43,109 nucleotides of DNA from an uncultured Pseudomonadota bacterium (GCA_913061055.1 CAJXVA010000018.1:1-43109), one strand, 5' to 3'; positions 1-7,511 are shown, counted from the stretch's first letter. Numbers and translations are program-made. The notes: generated by a model not told the origin, from the sequence alone.

Positions 1-330
1 GCGCGGACCAAGGCCAAAGCCAAACCCAGAGCCAAACCGGAGGCCATGCCCACCAAAGCCGCGCCCGCGGACACCTTGGCCGACGAGCTGCGAGCCCTGC
101 AGCAGGCTCGAGCCGCGCTTCGTGCAGGCACCCCGGCTCGGGCCCGTTCCCTCATCAAGGCCCACCGGCGCGACTACCCCAACAGCACCCTCGCCCGAGA
201 ACGCGATGCCACCGAGGTCGCTGCCCTGTGCGCGGAGGATCGCGACGCGGACGCGAAGCGAAAAGCGGCCGCCTTCGCAAAAGCTTATCCTGGGTCGAGC
301 CAAGACCTCTTGGCCGACTGTGATGGTTGA
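1..330 (+). CDS. C-terminal fragment of unknown Ala/Arg-rich helical protein
   Basis: The reading frame is open from the first base, so the 5' end lies outside the window and only the last 109 residues are seen. The fragment starts with a Lys/Ala/Pro-rich linker (about residues 1-20), then a helical segment with LRALQQARAALRAG and a second with DADAKRKAAAFAKAYPGSS. The pattern looks like a pair of degenerate TPR helices. Similar tails are common in myxobacterial envelope proteins encoded beside sigma factors, but that is from memory and the partner gene is not in view. The stop overlaps the start of the next gene (ATG at 323, TGA ending at 330), so the two are probably cotranscribed. No function is assigned. 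Confidence 0.7.
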   Translation, partial: ARTKAKAKPRAKPEAMPTKAAPADTLADELRALQQARAALRAGTPARARSLIKAHRRDYPNSTLARERDATEVAALCAEDRDADAKRKAAAFAKAYPGSSQDLLADCDG

Positions 331-1399
331 TCGACGACACTCCGCCCTCTTGCCGCTGATGGCCTGCGCCTGCGTGGTGACCGGAAACGCGGGAGAGTTC
401 GACGGCGGCACCAGCACGTCGGGAGTGAGCGTTGGCCCTGGGCCCACGACCTCGGAGGCCGCATCCGAGGCGAGCACGTTCTCGGATACCGAGAAGCTCG
501 ATGTGCAGGCCGGCGACGTCGCGGCGATGGAGTGCACATCGATCGAGCAAACCACGACGATTGTCGAGCGTCCGTCCGACATCCTGATCGTCGCCGACGA
601 CGAGAGCAACCGGGTCCTGCTCAGAGACAACGTCACATCATTGCTTCCTGGGCTTCAGAGCCTGGGCGTCACAGACGCGAACGTTGTCTTGGTCGTCAAC
701 GGACCACCCCCGCCCTGGGAAGGGAAAGGTGGAGCTTGTGCCGCCTGGAACTGCCGCGGCGCGGCCGACTTCGAGGCCTTCGCGGTGGTGCAGCTCCCCA
801 TCGAGCCCGGGATGTTGGTCGCCGATCTACTCCAAGCGGAGAGTCTCTGGGGTCCCATGCTTCGGGAGGATTCGTGGAAGCACATTTGGGTGCACACGAG
901 CGCGCAAAGTGACGCGAGCGGCTCGCTCGATGAAATGCTGGACCAGCTCACGGCTGCGACCGACAACGGGATGGTCCTTCACGCGTTGGTCGAGGAGCAG
1001 GGTAGTGGCGACCCGAACGGGTTCGCCGGGCTCGCCGAGCGTACCGGTGGCGCCTATGCCCAAGGCGATTTCTTGCTCGGAGACTTCCTCGATCCGATGA
1101 TCGAGCGCATCCGCGGAACCTCGCTCGCGTGTGAGTACGTCATCCCGACTCCGCCCGCCGGACTGGTCTTCGAGCCGGGCAAGGTCAACGTCGACTACGA
1201 CGACGGCAACGGACTCCAGGTCGTCGGCAACGTTGCTGCGGCGGAGGACTGCACCGCCGTCACAGGCGGCTGGTACTACGACGACGCGGTCAACCCAGAG
1301 CAGGTCATCATGTGCCCGCAGACCTGCGCACGCTTCGAGGAACTCCGAGAAGCGAGCATCGACATCCGCTTCGGCTGCACCACGATCCCGGCCGCCTAG
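323..1399 (+). CDS. Lipoprotein with degenerate von Willebrand A-like domain
   Basis: This 358-residue predicted lipoprotein has a short basic N-terminus, a hydrophobic stretch ending in LMACAC (lipid-modified Cys 15 or 17) and a Ser/Thr/Gly/Glu-rich linker to about residue 55. It continues with a Rossmann-like VWA fold (DILIVADDESN around residues 86-96, then a second strand VVLVVNG). The metal-site motif DxSxS is replaced by D-D-E-S-N, so metal binding may be lost. The C-terminal region (YVIPTPPAGLVFEPGKVNV, GGWYYDD, CPQTC) resembles the tail of VWA lipoproteins in Nannocystaceae, from general family knowledge. ATG 323 was chosen because the longer frame from 122 would run through the preceding gene. 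It ends exactly where the convergent permease gene ends, with no gap. Confidence 0.8.
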   Translation: MVDRRHSALLPLMACACVVTGNAGEFDGGTSTSGVSVGPGPTTSEAASEASTFSDTEKLDVQAGDVAAMECTSIEQTTTIVERPSDILIVADDESNRVLLRDNVTSLLPGLQSLGVTDANVVLVVNGPPPPWEGKGGACAAWNCRGAADFEAFAVVQLPIEPGMLVADLLQAESLWGPMLREDSWKHIWVHTSAQSDASGSLDEMLDQLTAATDNGMVLHALVEEQGSGDPNGFAGLAERTGGAYAQGDFLLGDFLDPMIERIRGTSLACEYVIPTPPAGLVFEPGKVNVDYDDGNGLQVVGNVAAAEDCTAVTGGWYYDDAVNPEQVIMCPQTCARFEELREASIDIRFGCTTIPAA

Positions 1400-2629
1400 C
1401 TACGGCACATCCGCGTCCGACGAGCCGTCGCGACTGGTCTCAACCGCCCCCTGCGCCATCGATGCCGAGGGGTCGCCCTCCTCGATGCGAACGCGATCGA
1501 TTGCGTCGGTACGAAGGATGGACTCAGGAGGCACGCCCTTGGGAATCCGGACCTTGGCCAGCACCTTTTGACGCGGCGAGGGTGGAGCGACCTCGGGCTC
1601 CGAACTGGACCCGAGCAGCACCGAAACCCAGTGAAGCTCCTCGCTGCGCTCGAGCACCAGCCGAACAACGATGGTCAACGGCACGGACAACAGGCCCCCC
1701 ATTGGGCCCCAAACCCACAGCCAGAACGCCAGCGATATGAATACGACCAGCGGCGAGAGGCCGAGCCGGCGGCCCATGAGCTGTGGCTCGATGATGCTGC
1801 CGAAGACCGTGTTGATGACGACGTACCCCAACGCGACGAGCGCAGCAACGCCGATGCCGAGGTCGGGCTGAATGATCGCCGTGATGACGGCGGGTATCGA
1901 CGCGATGATCGACCCCACCGTCGGGATGTAGTTGAGGAGGAACGCGACCATCCCCCAAAGCAATGGGAAGTCGACGCCGAGCGCCCAGAGCAACAGGGTG
2001 GCGGCGGTCCCCGTCACCAGCGAGACGACCGTCTTGATCGCAAGGTAGCGCTGGATCACGATCAACATCGACTTCCACTGGCCGAGGTCGTCGCCGGGAT
2101 CGGCGATTGCGATGCGGATCTTCTTGGGGAAGGTCGTCGCCTCGAGCAGCACGAACATCATCGTGAGCAGCACGAGTGCGGTGTTGGAGGCAGCGCCGAC
2201 CAGGCCGCCAAGGAAGTTCATCGACAAATCGAGAAACCGCTCGGGCTGGAGAATCTCGGTGAGCTGCGACGACTCGAGTTGCAGGCCATGGTCGCGGAGC
2301 CAACCGAGGGTCGAGGTGGTGCGTTCCGCCATCGCGGAGCGGTAGCCGGGAAGCGCCTCTTCGTAGCCGGCGAATGCCGTGGTGAGCAGGGCTCCGAAGG
2401 CAGCGAGTGCCGCGAACACGAAGACCAGGGCAATCGTCACGGCGACGGACGCGGGCAGGCGGCGCTCCTCGAGCCACAACACGACCGGTGCCACGAGCAC
2501 GGATAGCAAGACGGCCACCAGGAATGGCGGCAGGAGCGTGTCGGCCTGTCGTAAGCCCGCGACGATGACCACCAGTGCGGCCATCGTCAGGAGGGACTGC
2601 GAGCCGAAGCCCCGGGACGAGGTGCTCAT
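1400..2629 (-). CDS. AI-2E family transporter (PerM/TqsA-like permease)
   Basis: This 409-residue polytopic membrane protein shows the signatures of the AI-2E family permeases (PF01594): an early pair of transmembrane helices (AALVVIVAGL, LLPPFLVAVLLSVLVAPVV), a long extracytoplasmic segment, and the conserved late blocks FLLNYIPTVGSIIASIPAVI and PQLMGRRLGLSPLVVFISL. Family members export autoinducer-2 or act in ion and osmotic stress transport; the substrate here cannot be read from sequence. The roughly 60-residue acidic cytoplasmic tail (SSEPEVAPP to SSDADVP) is poorly conserved. It lies 59 bp downstream of the kinase gene on the same strand. ATG 2629 is preferred because a TATACT hexamer lies 10 nt upstream; ATG 2671 is an alternative. 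Confidence 0.88.
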   Translation of the reverse strand: MSTSSRGFGSQSLLTMAALVVIVAGLRQADTLLPPFLVAVLLSVLVAPVVLWLEERRLPASVAVTIALVFVFAALAAFGALLTTAFAGYEEALPGYRSAMAERTTSTLGWLRDHGLQLESSQLTEILQPERFLDLSMNFLGGLVGAASNTALVLLTMMFVLLEATTFPKKIRIAIADPGDDLGQWKSMLIVIQRYLAIKTVVSLVTGTAATLLLWALGVDFPLLWGMVAFLLNYIPTVGSIIASIPAVITAIIQPDLGIGVAALVALGYVVINTVFGSIIEPQLMGRRLGLSPLVVFISLAFWLWVWGPMGGLLSVPLTIVVRLVLERSEELHWVSVLLGSSSEPEVAPPSPRQKVLAKVRIPKGVPPESILRTDAIDRVRIEEGDPSASMAQGAVETSRDGSSDADVP

Positions 2630-2639
2630 GAGCGAATCG

Positions 2640-2645
2640 AGTATA
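2640..2645 (-). promoter_or_regulatory. -10-like hexamer TATACT before the permease gene
   Basis: TATACT on the minus strand, 10 nt before ATG 2629. It suggests a promoter internal to the kinase-permease pair. No convincing -35 element is seen. Confidence 0.4.
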
Positions 2646-2688
2646 GCCCCTTGTCGGGCGCGTGCCGACATTGGGTCTCGCAATCTCG

Positions 2689-5250
2689 CTACGGCAGATT
2701 CTCTTCCACCCACTCGCGGACCACGTCCGCAAAGGCAGGGCTGCGATCGAGCACTTTGCGGGACACCTCCAGAAGCTGCTGCACGCGCTCGGGCTCCAAC
2801 TCACGGTCGTGGAGCACTGTGGCCAGCTCGAAGCGGTTGACGGCCAGGTAGACGGGATCGATCTGGGACGTCTCAAACACGGTGAGCGAGCGCTCCAGGT
2901 GTTGTTGCGCCAGCTCGAGCTTGCCCATGTCGTGATAGATGCCGCCCATGTTGTGGACGGTCATCGCCGTGTTGACGTGGTCACGACCGACCGAGCGCTC
3001 GAGCCGTGCCGCCGCCTCGAGGTAGGCTTCGAGGGCTTCGTCCAGGTTGCCGTCCTGCTGCTGAATGTGGCCGATATTGTAGAAGACCATCGCAACGCGA
3101 GGGTGGTCCGGGGACAGCGTCTTCTCGAGCGCGGCGATCACCTGCTCGTAGGTCCGAACCGATTCCTCGGATCGACCGAGCGTCGCGAGAGCGTTGGCGA
3201 TCGCTTGGTCTGCCGAGGCCACCAGCGGGTGCTCGGGTCCCAACGACGCTGAAAACAGATCCCGCGCGTGCTCGTGACGAGCCAGCGCTTCCTCGTGCCG
3301 CCCGGTCTCCTGGTATGCGATGCCGAGGTTGTTGAGCGCGTTCACGGTGTCGAGGTCCTCTTCCCCGAGGGCCTCCGTGAACAGTTCGAGGGCCTCCTCG
3401 AGGCGAGCCACGCCAGCCTTGTGCTCGCCCGAGAGCATCAGGACGGCACCCTCCACCCCCGTCGCGTGTGCGATCTTTGCTCCGGGGTCACCGAGCCTAT
3501 CGATCTCGTTGCGGGCATGTCGCAGCCATTCCATCGCTTCGCCGCGGCGACGCATACCCATGCCCGCCGCACTCGCGGCCCCGATTGCAGCTTCGGCCGC
3601 AATGTCGTGATCCCCCACGCGAAGGGCGACGAAGTACGCATCTTGATGACTCGCGAGCGCGTCGTCGTAGTTGGCCAACTCAGCTTGAGATCCGCCTTTG
3701 AGGAAATGCGCCACCGCTTCGTAGCCGACGTCTTCACGCGCAGCGGCGGCTTCCAGGAGTCGCTGTGATTCGAGAAGTGCGGCGTCGTGTCGGTGCGCGT
3801 GCTGCAGCGCGATGACGCGGGCCTGCGACGCCGCAAGAATCGGGTCGCGCTCGTCGTCGGCACTCTCGCTCTCGCACAGAGCGGGGTCAGGGAGTCCAAC
3901 GACCATCGTGAGCGCATGCTCGACGACATCCGCGTCGGCGGACCCGAGGATGTCCACGACGGCGTCAAAGCGGGCCTGAACATCGGCCAGGCACCCCTTC
4001 GCCTTCGGCTTGGCGGCCAGACAACTTTGATCACGAAAACGCCCCCACTTCGCAACGTAGCTGTCGATCGCGGACTCGGTCTTCCGCCAAGAGTCGGAGG
4101 CAAACGGAACGTTCGTGGCAAGAAATGCCGACTCCAGCTGGGTGCGTCGAGCTTCGGTCCACGACACCTCGCGCGGGTCGGGGTCGGTGCATCCCGTCTC
4201 CGCGGGGTCCCGGCTCAACCAGGCCGCTCCCAGCGTGACACCAGCGAGCGCGGCCCCAGCCGCAACCCAAAGCTTCGACCCGGAATGCAGCTCGCGCTCC
4301 AACGCCAACAGGAGCTGACGCATCGACAGGTTTCGATCGTCGGGGTTGGCTTGAAGCCCTCGGCTGAGCGCGGAGCGGGCTCGACGGGAAAGTGCCGTGG
4401 CGTTCGGCGGTCCGCCGTTAATCGCCCGGAGGCGCTGCTTGAGCGACCGCCCCTCGAAGGGTCGCTTGCCCTCCAGCGCTTCGAACAGCGACACGCAGTA
4501 GCTGAACTGGTCCGACCGCGTATCGACGACCCCGCCCTTCATCTGCTCGGGGGCCATGTACGCCGGCGTGCCCATGACCAGCCCCACACTCGTGCGGGTC
4601 TGCGCGCCATCGCTGTTGGCGGGCACGGGGCCGCGCCGTTGCGAGACCGCGAGGTTCCCGGTGTCGTCGGCTCCGAACTGCGCCAGCCCGAAGTCCAGCA
4701 CCCGGACCCGACCCCCCTTGCCGACCATCACGTTGGCGGGCTTGAAGTCTCGATGGACGACACCGGCGTGGTGCGCCGCCTGCAGTCCACGGCCCGCCTC
4801 GATGAACACCCGTAGGATCTCGTGCTTTGGGTGCGTCGCACCCCGGAGCCATGTTCGAAGGTCCTCGCCTTCGATCAGCTCCATGACGATGCCCACGCCA
4901 CCATCCTCACTCTCGACGACGTCAAACACCGAAACGACGTTCGGGTGGGACAAGGCCGCGAGTGCCACCGACTCTCGGCGCAGCCGGGTCGCGAGGTCGA
5001 GCGACCCATCGGGCACCCGACCCGGCTTGTCCGCCCGCAAGAACTTGATGGCGACCGGGCGGGCGAGTTCTTCGTCCCAGCCGCGGTAGACCACCCCAAC
5101 GCCACCCCGTCCCAGCGGGCCATCCACGCGGTAGCGCCCAGAGAGCTCTGGTGGGGGTCCGAATTCCTCGGTGGTCGGCCCGGTCGTTTCTCCCAGACTC
5201 GCGAAGACGCCCGACCGATCCGACACGGTCTGAGTCTTCTCCCCACTCAC
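2689..5250 (-). CDS. Ser/Thr protein kinase with C-terminal TPR repeats
   Basis: This 853-residue Hanks-type kinase has a glycine loop GRGGVGVVYRG (around residue 47), catalytic lysine in VAIK (K69), HRD at 166-168 followed by FKPANV, DFG at 186-188 and GTPAYMAPEQ ending the activation segment (227-236). All catalytic residues are present. A single membrane helix at about 326-346 follows. The outer half has a Cys-containing region and then TPR motifs of the 42-residue type in the last 250 residues (NALNNLGIAYQETGRHEEAL, VFYNIGHIQQQDGNLDEAL, TVHNMGGIYHDMGKLELA). This architecture is common in myxobacteria. The start is GTG 5250, with TAGTCT seven bases upstream. It sits between the LuxR-type gene (51 bp upstream) and the permease (59 bp downstream). 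Substrates are unknown. Confidence 0.95.
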   Translation of the reverse strand: MSGEKTQTVSDRSGVFASLGETTGPTTEEFGPPPELSGRYRVDGPLGRGGVGVVYRGWDEELARPVAIKFLRADKPGRVPDGSLDLATRLRRESVALAALSHPNVVSVFDVVESEDGGVGIVMELIEGEDLRTWLRGATHPKHEILRVFIEAGRGLQAAHHAGVVHRDFKPANVMVGKGGRVRVLDFGLAQFGADDTGNLAVSQRRGPVPANSDGAQTRTSVGLVMGTPAYMAPEQMKGGVVDTRSDQFSYCVSLFEALEGKRPFEGRSLKQRLRAINGGPPNATALSRRARSALSRGLQANPDDRNLSMRQLLLALERELHSGSKLWVAAGAALAGVTLGAAWLSRDPAETGCTDPDPREVSWTEARRTQLESAFLATNVPFASDSWRKTESAIDSYVAKWGRFRDQSCLAAKPKAKGCLADVQARFDAVVDILGSADADVVEHALTMVVGLPDPALCESESADDERDPILAASQARVIALQHAHRHDAALLESQRLLEAAAAREDVGYEAVAHFLKGGSQAELANYDDALASHQDAYFVALRVGDHDIAAEAAIGAASAAGMGMRRRGEAMEWLRHARNEIDRLGDPGAKIAHATGVEGAVLMLSGEHKAGVARLEEALELFTEALGEEDLDTVNALNNLGIAYQETGRHEEALARHEHARDLFSASLGPEHPLVASADQAIANALATLGRSEESVRTYEQVIAALEKTLSPDHPRVAMVFYNIGHIQQQDGNLDEALEAYLEAAARLERSVGRDHVNTAMTVHNMGGIYHDMGKLELAQQHLERSLTVFETSQIDPVYLAVNRFELATVLHDRELEPERVQQLLEVSRKVLDRSPAFADVVREWVEENLP

Positions 5251-5257
5251 TGGCAGT

Positions 5258-5263
5258 AGACTA
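5258..5263 (-). promoter_or_regulatory. -10-like hexamer TAGTCT, 7 nt before the kinase GTG
   Basis: TAGTCT on the minus strand is separated from GTG 5250 by seven bases, so transcription would begin at or next to the start codon (leaderless). No -35 box or ribosome binding site is visible. Confidence 0.45.
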
Positions 5264-5301
5264 TCGCAACAACGGACGGCGGGCCGGGCCCACCTCGGGA
5301 C

Positions 5302-5697
5302 TCAAGGTTCGCTCCACTGCGCGGCAATGCCCGCCCGGCTATCCAGCCCCGATTTGGTGAGAACGCGGTGGACATGGTCCTTGACGGTACCCACCGAGAT
5401 CCCCAGTGCGAGGGCGATATCTCGGTTGCGCAGGCCCACCGCCACCAATCCCGCGACTTCTCGCTCTCGGGGCGAGAGCTCATCGAACAAGGTCCGTTCC
5501 TCGCGCCGCGGGCGGAGGACCACCAAGGGCTGCCCGAGCGCCTCCGCAGCATCGAAGTCGATCGTCATGCCAACTCCCGGGGGGAGCGCGTCCGCGAGGG
5601 AGGCCAACACGTCACGCGGAATGTGGCGGCCACGGGCCTCCTTCACCGCGCTCAGCGCCTTTCGCAGCGCCATGAGTCGCTCGGCCCCCAGCTCCAT
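5302..5697 (-). CDS. LuxR/GerE-type DNA-binding regulator without receiver domain
   Basis: This 131-residue protein carries a C-terminal LuxR helix-turn-helix (residues 74-125): LSPREREVAGLV, then NRDIALALGISVGTVKDHVHRVLTKSGLDSR. Those are the canonical conserved positions. The 70-residue N-terminus has no recognisable phospho-acceptor receiver domain, so the input signal is unknown. It lies 51 bp upstream of the kinase gene on the same strand; phosphorylation by that kinase is possible but only inferred from proximity. It is divergent from the SnoaL-like gene at 5748. An 8-bp inverted repeat overlaps its own start codon, which would fit autorepression. ATG 5697 is the first in-frame start, but neighbouring ATGs in the repeat make the exact start uncertain. 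Confidence 0.88.
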   Translation of the reverse strand: MELGAERLMALRKALSAVKEARGRHIPRDVLASLADALPPGVGMTIDFDAAEALGQPLVVLRPRREERTLFDELSPREREVAGLVAVGLRNRDIALALGISVGTVKDHVHRVLTKSGLDSRAGIAAQWSEP

Positions 5698-5713
5698 CCA
5701 TCCAAGGATGGAT
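5696..5713. promoter_or_regulatory. Inverted repeat ATCCATCC-AA-GGATGGAT in divergent promoter region
   Basis: Perfect 8-bp arms separated by AA lie between the LuxR-type gene (start 5697, minus) and the SnoaL-like gene (start 5748, plus), overlapping the regulator's start codon. It is a good candidate operator for a dimeric regulator; binding by the LuxR-type protein is inference. Confidence 0.45.
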
Positions 5714-5735
5714 TGTCTCCCGCGAGCCGTCTACC

Positions 5736-5741
5736 TACTGT
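5736..5741 (+). promoter_or_regulatory. -10-like hexamer TACTGT, 6 nt before ATG 5748
   Basis: TACTGT followed by six bases and the ATG of the SnoaL-like gene. This is the spacing expected if the A of the start codon is the first transcribed base. Confidence 0.45.
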
Positions 5742-5747
5742 CGCCGC

Positions 5748-6098
5748 ATGAAGCCGCTGGAAGTCGTTCAGGAGTACTTCGACGCCATGAAGGCGGGCCC
5801 GGATGCCGCCCAAGCCTTGTTCGCTCTGTTTGCCGACGATGCGACGTATGTGGAGCCGTTCGCTGGCACACCCCGGACCCACGAGGGGCGTACCGCGATC
5901 GAGGCCTGCTTTGAGGGCAGCTGGAAGAATACGCCGCCCGACCTCGAACTCGAGGTCAACCGGGTGGACGTGGATGGCAACACCGTGCGAAGCGAGTGGA
6001 CCTGCACCTCGCCCGCCTTCGACGCCCCGATCAAGGGCATCGACGTCTGCACCGTCGAGGGCGGCCGAATCAAGCGGCTCGAGGTGAGCTTCGGATGA
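5748..6098 (+). CDS. SnoaL-like / NTF2-fold protein
   Basis: This 116-residue protein has the typical NTF2/SnoaL layout: an N-terminal helix (PLEVVQEYFDAMKAG), the strand-turn ALFADDATYVEPFAGTPRTHEGRTAI, then the sheet with NRVDVDGNTVRSEWTC and VCTVEGGRIKRLEV. The family includes steroid delta-isomerases, polyketide cyclases and many small-molecule binding proteins, so the substrate cannot be named. Its stop overlaps the start of the following membrane protein gene (ATGA), implying translational coupling. It is transcribed divergently from the LuxR-type regulator, the most likely local controller. Confidence 0.85.
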   Translation: MKPLEVVQEYFDAMKAGPDAAQALFALFADDATYVEPFAGTPRTHEGRTAIEACFEGSWKNTPPDLELEVNRVDVDGNTVRSEWTCTSPAFDAPIKGIDVCTVEGGRIKRLEVSFG

Positions 6099-6439
6099 GG
6101 CCCTCGGCGTTGCAGTGGGTCAACCGAATCCTGCTCACGGCGCTGTCCGTGATGACCGGCGTGGTGAAGCTGGCCCAGATGGAGGAAGAGATGGCCCTGT
6201 TTCGGACCATCGGGTTCTCGGACGCCGTCACCATGGGATTCGGCGCGCTTCAGCTGGCCGGCGGCCTGCTGCTGCTTCCAACTCGAACCACAAGAACGGG
6301 CGCCTGGGTGATGGCGCCGACGTTCCTGTTCGCGACCGGAGTTCTTCTCGCCAACGGGATGATTCCGTTCGGCGTGGTCTCCGTGCTCTTCATCGCGATG
6401 GCGGTATTTCACGCCATGCGATGGCCTTCGAGCGACTAG
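6095..6439 (+). CDS. Small four-helix membrane protein, DoxX-like
   Basis: This 114-residue protein has about four hydrophobic helices: ILLTALSVMTGVVKLA, TMGFGALQLAGGLLLLP, AWVMAPTFLFATGVLLA and FGVVSVLFIAMAVFHAM. Size and topology match DoxX-like/SURF4-like small membrane proteins, which are often paired with SnoaL-like genes. The match is by topology rather than a diagnostic motif. It starts at ATG 6095 in a 4-bp overlap with the SnoaL-like gene. Its TAG stop is part of the CTAG at the left end of the 200-bp repeat (6436-6439). Confidence 0.75.
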   Translation: MRPSALQWVNRILLTALSVMTGVVKLAQMEEEMALFRTIGFSDAVTMGFGALQLAGGLLLLPTRTTRTGAWVMAPTFLFATGVLLANGMIPFGVVSVLFIAMAVFHAMRWPSSD

Positions 6440-6635
6440 TACCTCATGCCCGAAGTCCGTGCCGGGTTTCTGCGCGACCCCTTCGGGGTGTGGGTTCGCT
6501 CCGAAACCCTCGGTTCCAGAGGCCTGCGTTCGGTACTTTCTATCTCTTCCGCTGCGCATCCCTTCGGGACGCTTCGCTCTCTTGCTCTGAGGCGTCCCAC
6601 GAAACCCGGAACGAACTTCAGATCTGCGGTACTAG
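6436..6635. repeat. 200-bp repeat, copy A, with 35-bp terminal inverted repeats (MITE-like)
   Basis: This block fills the gap between two convergent genes. Its ends are imperfect inverted repeats of 35 bp each (6436-6470 and 6601-6635), matching at 28 of 35 positions by hand alignment, starting CTAGTACC and ending inward in CCGGGTTTC. A second copy in the same orientation lies at 40725-40924. The copies share exact blocks such as GTCCGTGCCGGGTTTCTGCG, CTGCGTTCGGTACTTTC, GGGACGCTTCGCTCT and CTGCGGTACTAG. It encodes no plausible protein. The ends supply the TAG stops of both flanking genes. It may be a non-autonomous mobile element with a CTAG target, a structured RNA or terminator element, or both. 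Confidence 0.85.
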
Positions 6636-7066
6636 CGGAAGTCGCGGAGCATCTTGCGGAGCTCCAGCTGATGGAGCTCTTCTTGGCCGATCATCGTCCG
6701 CGCGAAGTCCTCGAGGTAGACCGAGGCGTCGATGACCGTGTCGAGCAGCTGGCGATAGAGCCGGACCGCGGCGAGTTCGTGATTCAGGCTCTCTTTGAGG
6801 ATCGCCTCGACGCCGTGGTCGTGGGTCTCGTCGATCGGCGCGATGCTCATGGAGGGGTGCCCCTCGAGGCCGGTGAGGATCTCACCGACCTGCTGCGCGT
6901 GAACGAGAGACTCGGTGGCTTGCGCCTTCATGAACGCGACGATCGGAATCCGGTTGGGGCCCGTGATCATCAGCGCGTAGTGGGTGTAGCGCACGACGCC
7001 GGAGAGCTCCGCTTGGAGGATCTGATCGAGCGCTTCCACCGTCTTTGCGACGTCGAGTTCTTTCAC
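6632..7066 (-). CDS. Ferritin-like / bacterioferritin-type protein
   Basis: This 144-residue four-helix protein has the ferritin-like pattern of acidic and His iron ligands: LQAELSGVVRY (E20), ATESLVHAQQVGEIL (E52/H56), ESLNHELAAVRLY (E92/E97) and GQEELHQLEL (E129/H132). Members store iron or oxidise it, protecting against peroxide. The second site has E-S-L-V-H rather than the strict ExxH of bacterioferritin, so diiron geometry may differ from Bfr. GTG 7066 is chosen because it precedes the first helix directly and a TACGCT hexamer lies nine bases upstream; the frame is open further upstream without family-like sequence. The TAG stop lies inside the CTAG at the right end of repeat copy A. 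Confidence 0.85.
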   Translation of the reverse strand: MKELDVAKTVEALDQILQAELSGVVRYTHYALMITGPNRIPIVAFMKAQATESLVHAQQVGEILTGLEGHPSMSIAPIDETHDHGVEAILKESLNHELAAVRLYRQLLDTVIDASVYLEDFARTMIGQEELHQLELRKMLRDFR

Positions 7067-7075
7067 GATGGCCGG

Positions 7076-7081
7076 AGCGTA
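7076..7081 (-). promoter_or_regulatory. -10-like hexamer TACGCT before the ferritin-like gene
   Basis: TACGCT on the minus strand, nine bases before GTG 7066. The same hexamer is seen before the SnoaL-like gene ending at 38505. Confidence 0.4.
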
Positions 7082-7115
7082 GCAGCATCGCGCGTCCACG
7101 TCGGATCGGCTGAAC

Positions 7116-7511
7116 TCACGCCTTCGCGGCGAGGAACTTCCGCATGGGGTCCCAGTATCGTGCGTGCCAGCCGCCTGCGATGTGCTCTTCGAATTCGTCG
7201 GGCACGCCGTAGTGATCCATCGCAAGTTGGGTGCCGCTCTCGCTCGCAGATAGCTCGAAATGCACGGTCGTGTAGAGGCCCTCGGGCCATCCGGAGACAC
7301 GCCAGGCCTGAACGATGCGCTTGCCGGGGATGAGCTCGATGTTCCGGCCCACGATCTGCCCGCCATGACAGGAGAAAGCGCCGCCTTCGTCGGTGGAGAT
7401 TTCGGTTTCACCTTCGGTGTACTCCGCGCGCTGAGCGGGGTTCATGTAGGCCGCGTAGACCTGGTCCGGAGTGGCGTCGAAGGAGATGTCTTGGTGGATG
7501 GGCTTGGACAT
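7116..7511 (-). CDS. SRPBCC/AHSA1-type START-fold protein
   Basis: This 131-residue protein has the AHSA1 (activator of Hsp90 ATPase homologue 1-like, SRPBCC fold) layout: FDATPDQVYAAYMNPAQRAEYT at the N-terminus, GGAFSCHGGQIVGRNIELIPGKRIVQAWRVSGWPEG in the middle and a C-terminal helix with GGWHARYWDPMRKFL. Such proteins bind hydrophobic ligands and are frequently encoded with ArsR regulators in bacteria. It is divergent from the ArsR/AHSA1 operon at 7604, which encodes a second, distant AHSA1 protein. ATG 7511 is the natural start; the open frame to 7571 is not family-like. Ligand unknown. Confidence 0.88.
   Translation of the reverse strand: MSKPIHQDISFDATPDQVYAAYMNPAQRAEYTEGETEISTDEGGAFSCHGGQIVGRNIELIPGKRIVQAWRVSGWPEGLYTTVHFELSASESGTQLAMDHYGVPDEFEEHIAGGWHARYWDPMRKFLAAKA

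Noticed and set aside
6446-7333. Plus-strand frame crossing repeat copy A and the ferritin-like gene
   Set aside because: It is antisense to the conserved ferritin-like helices and has no domain signal.
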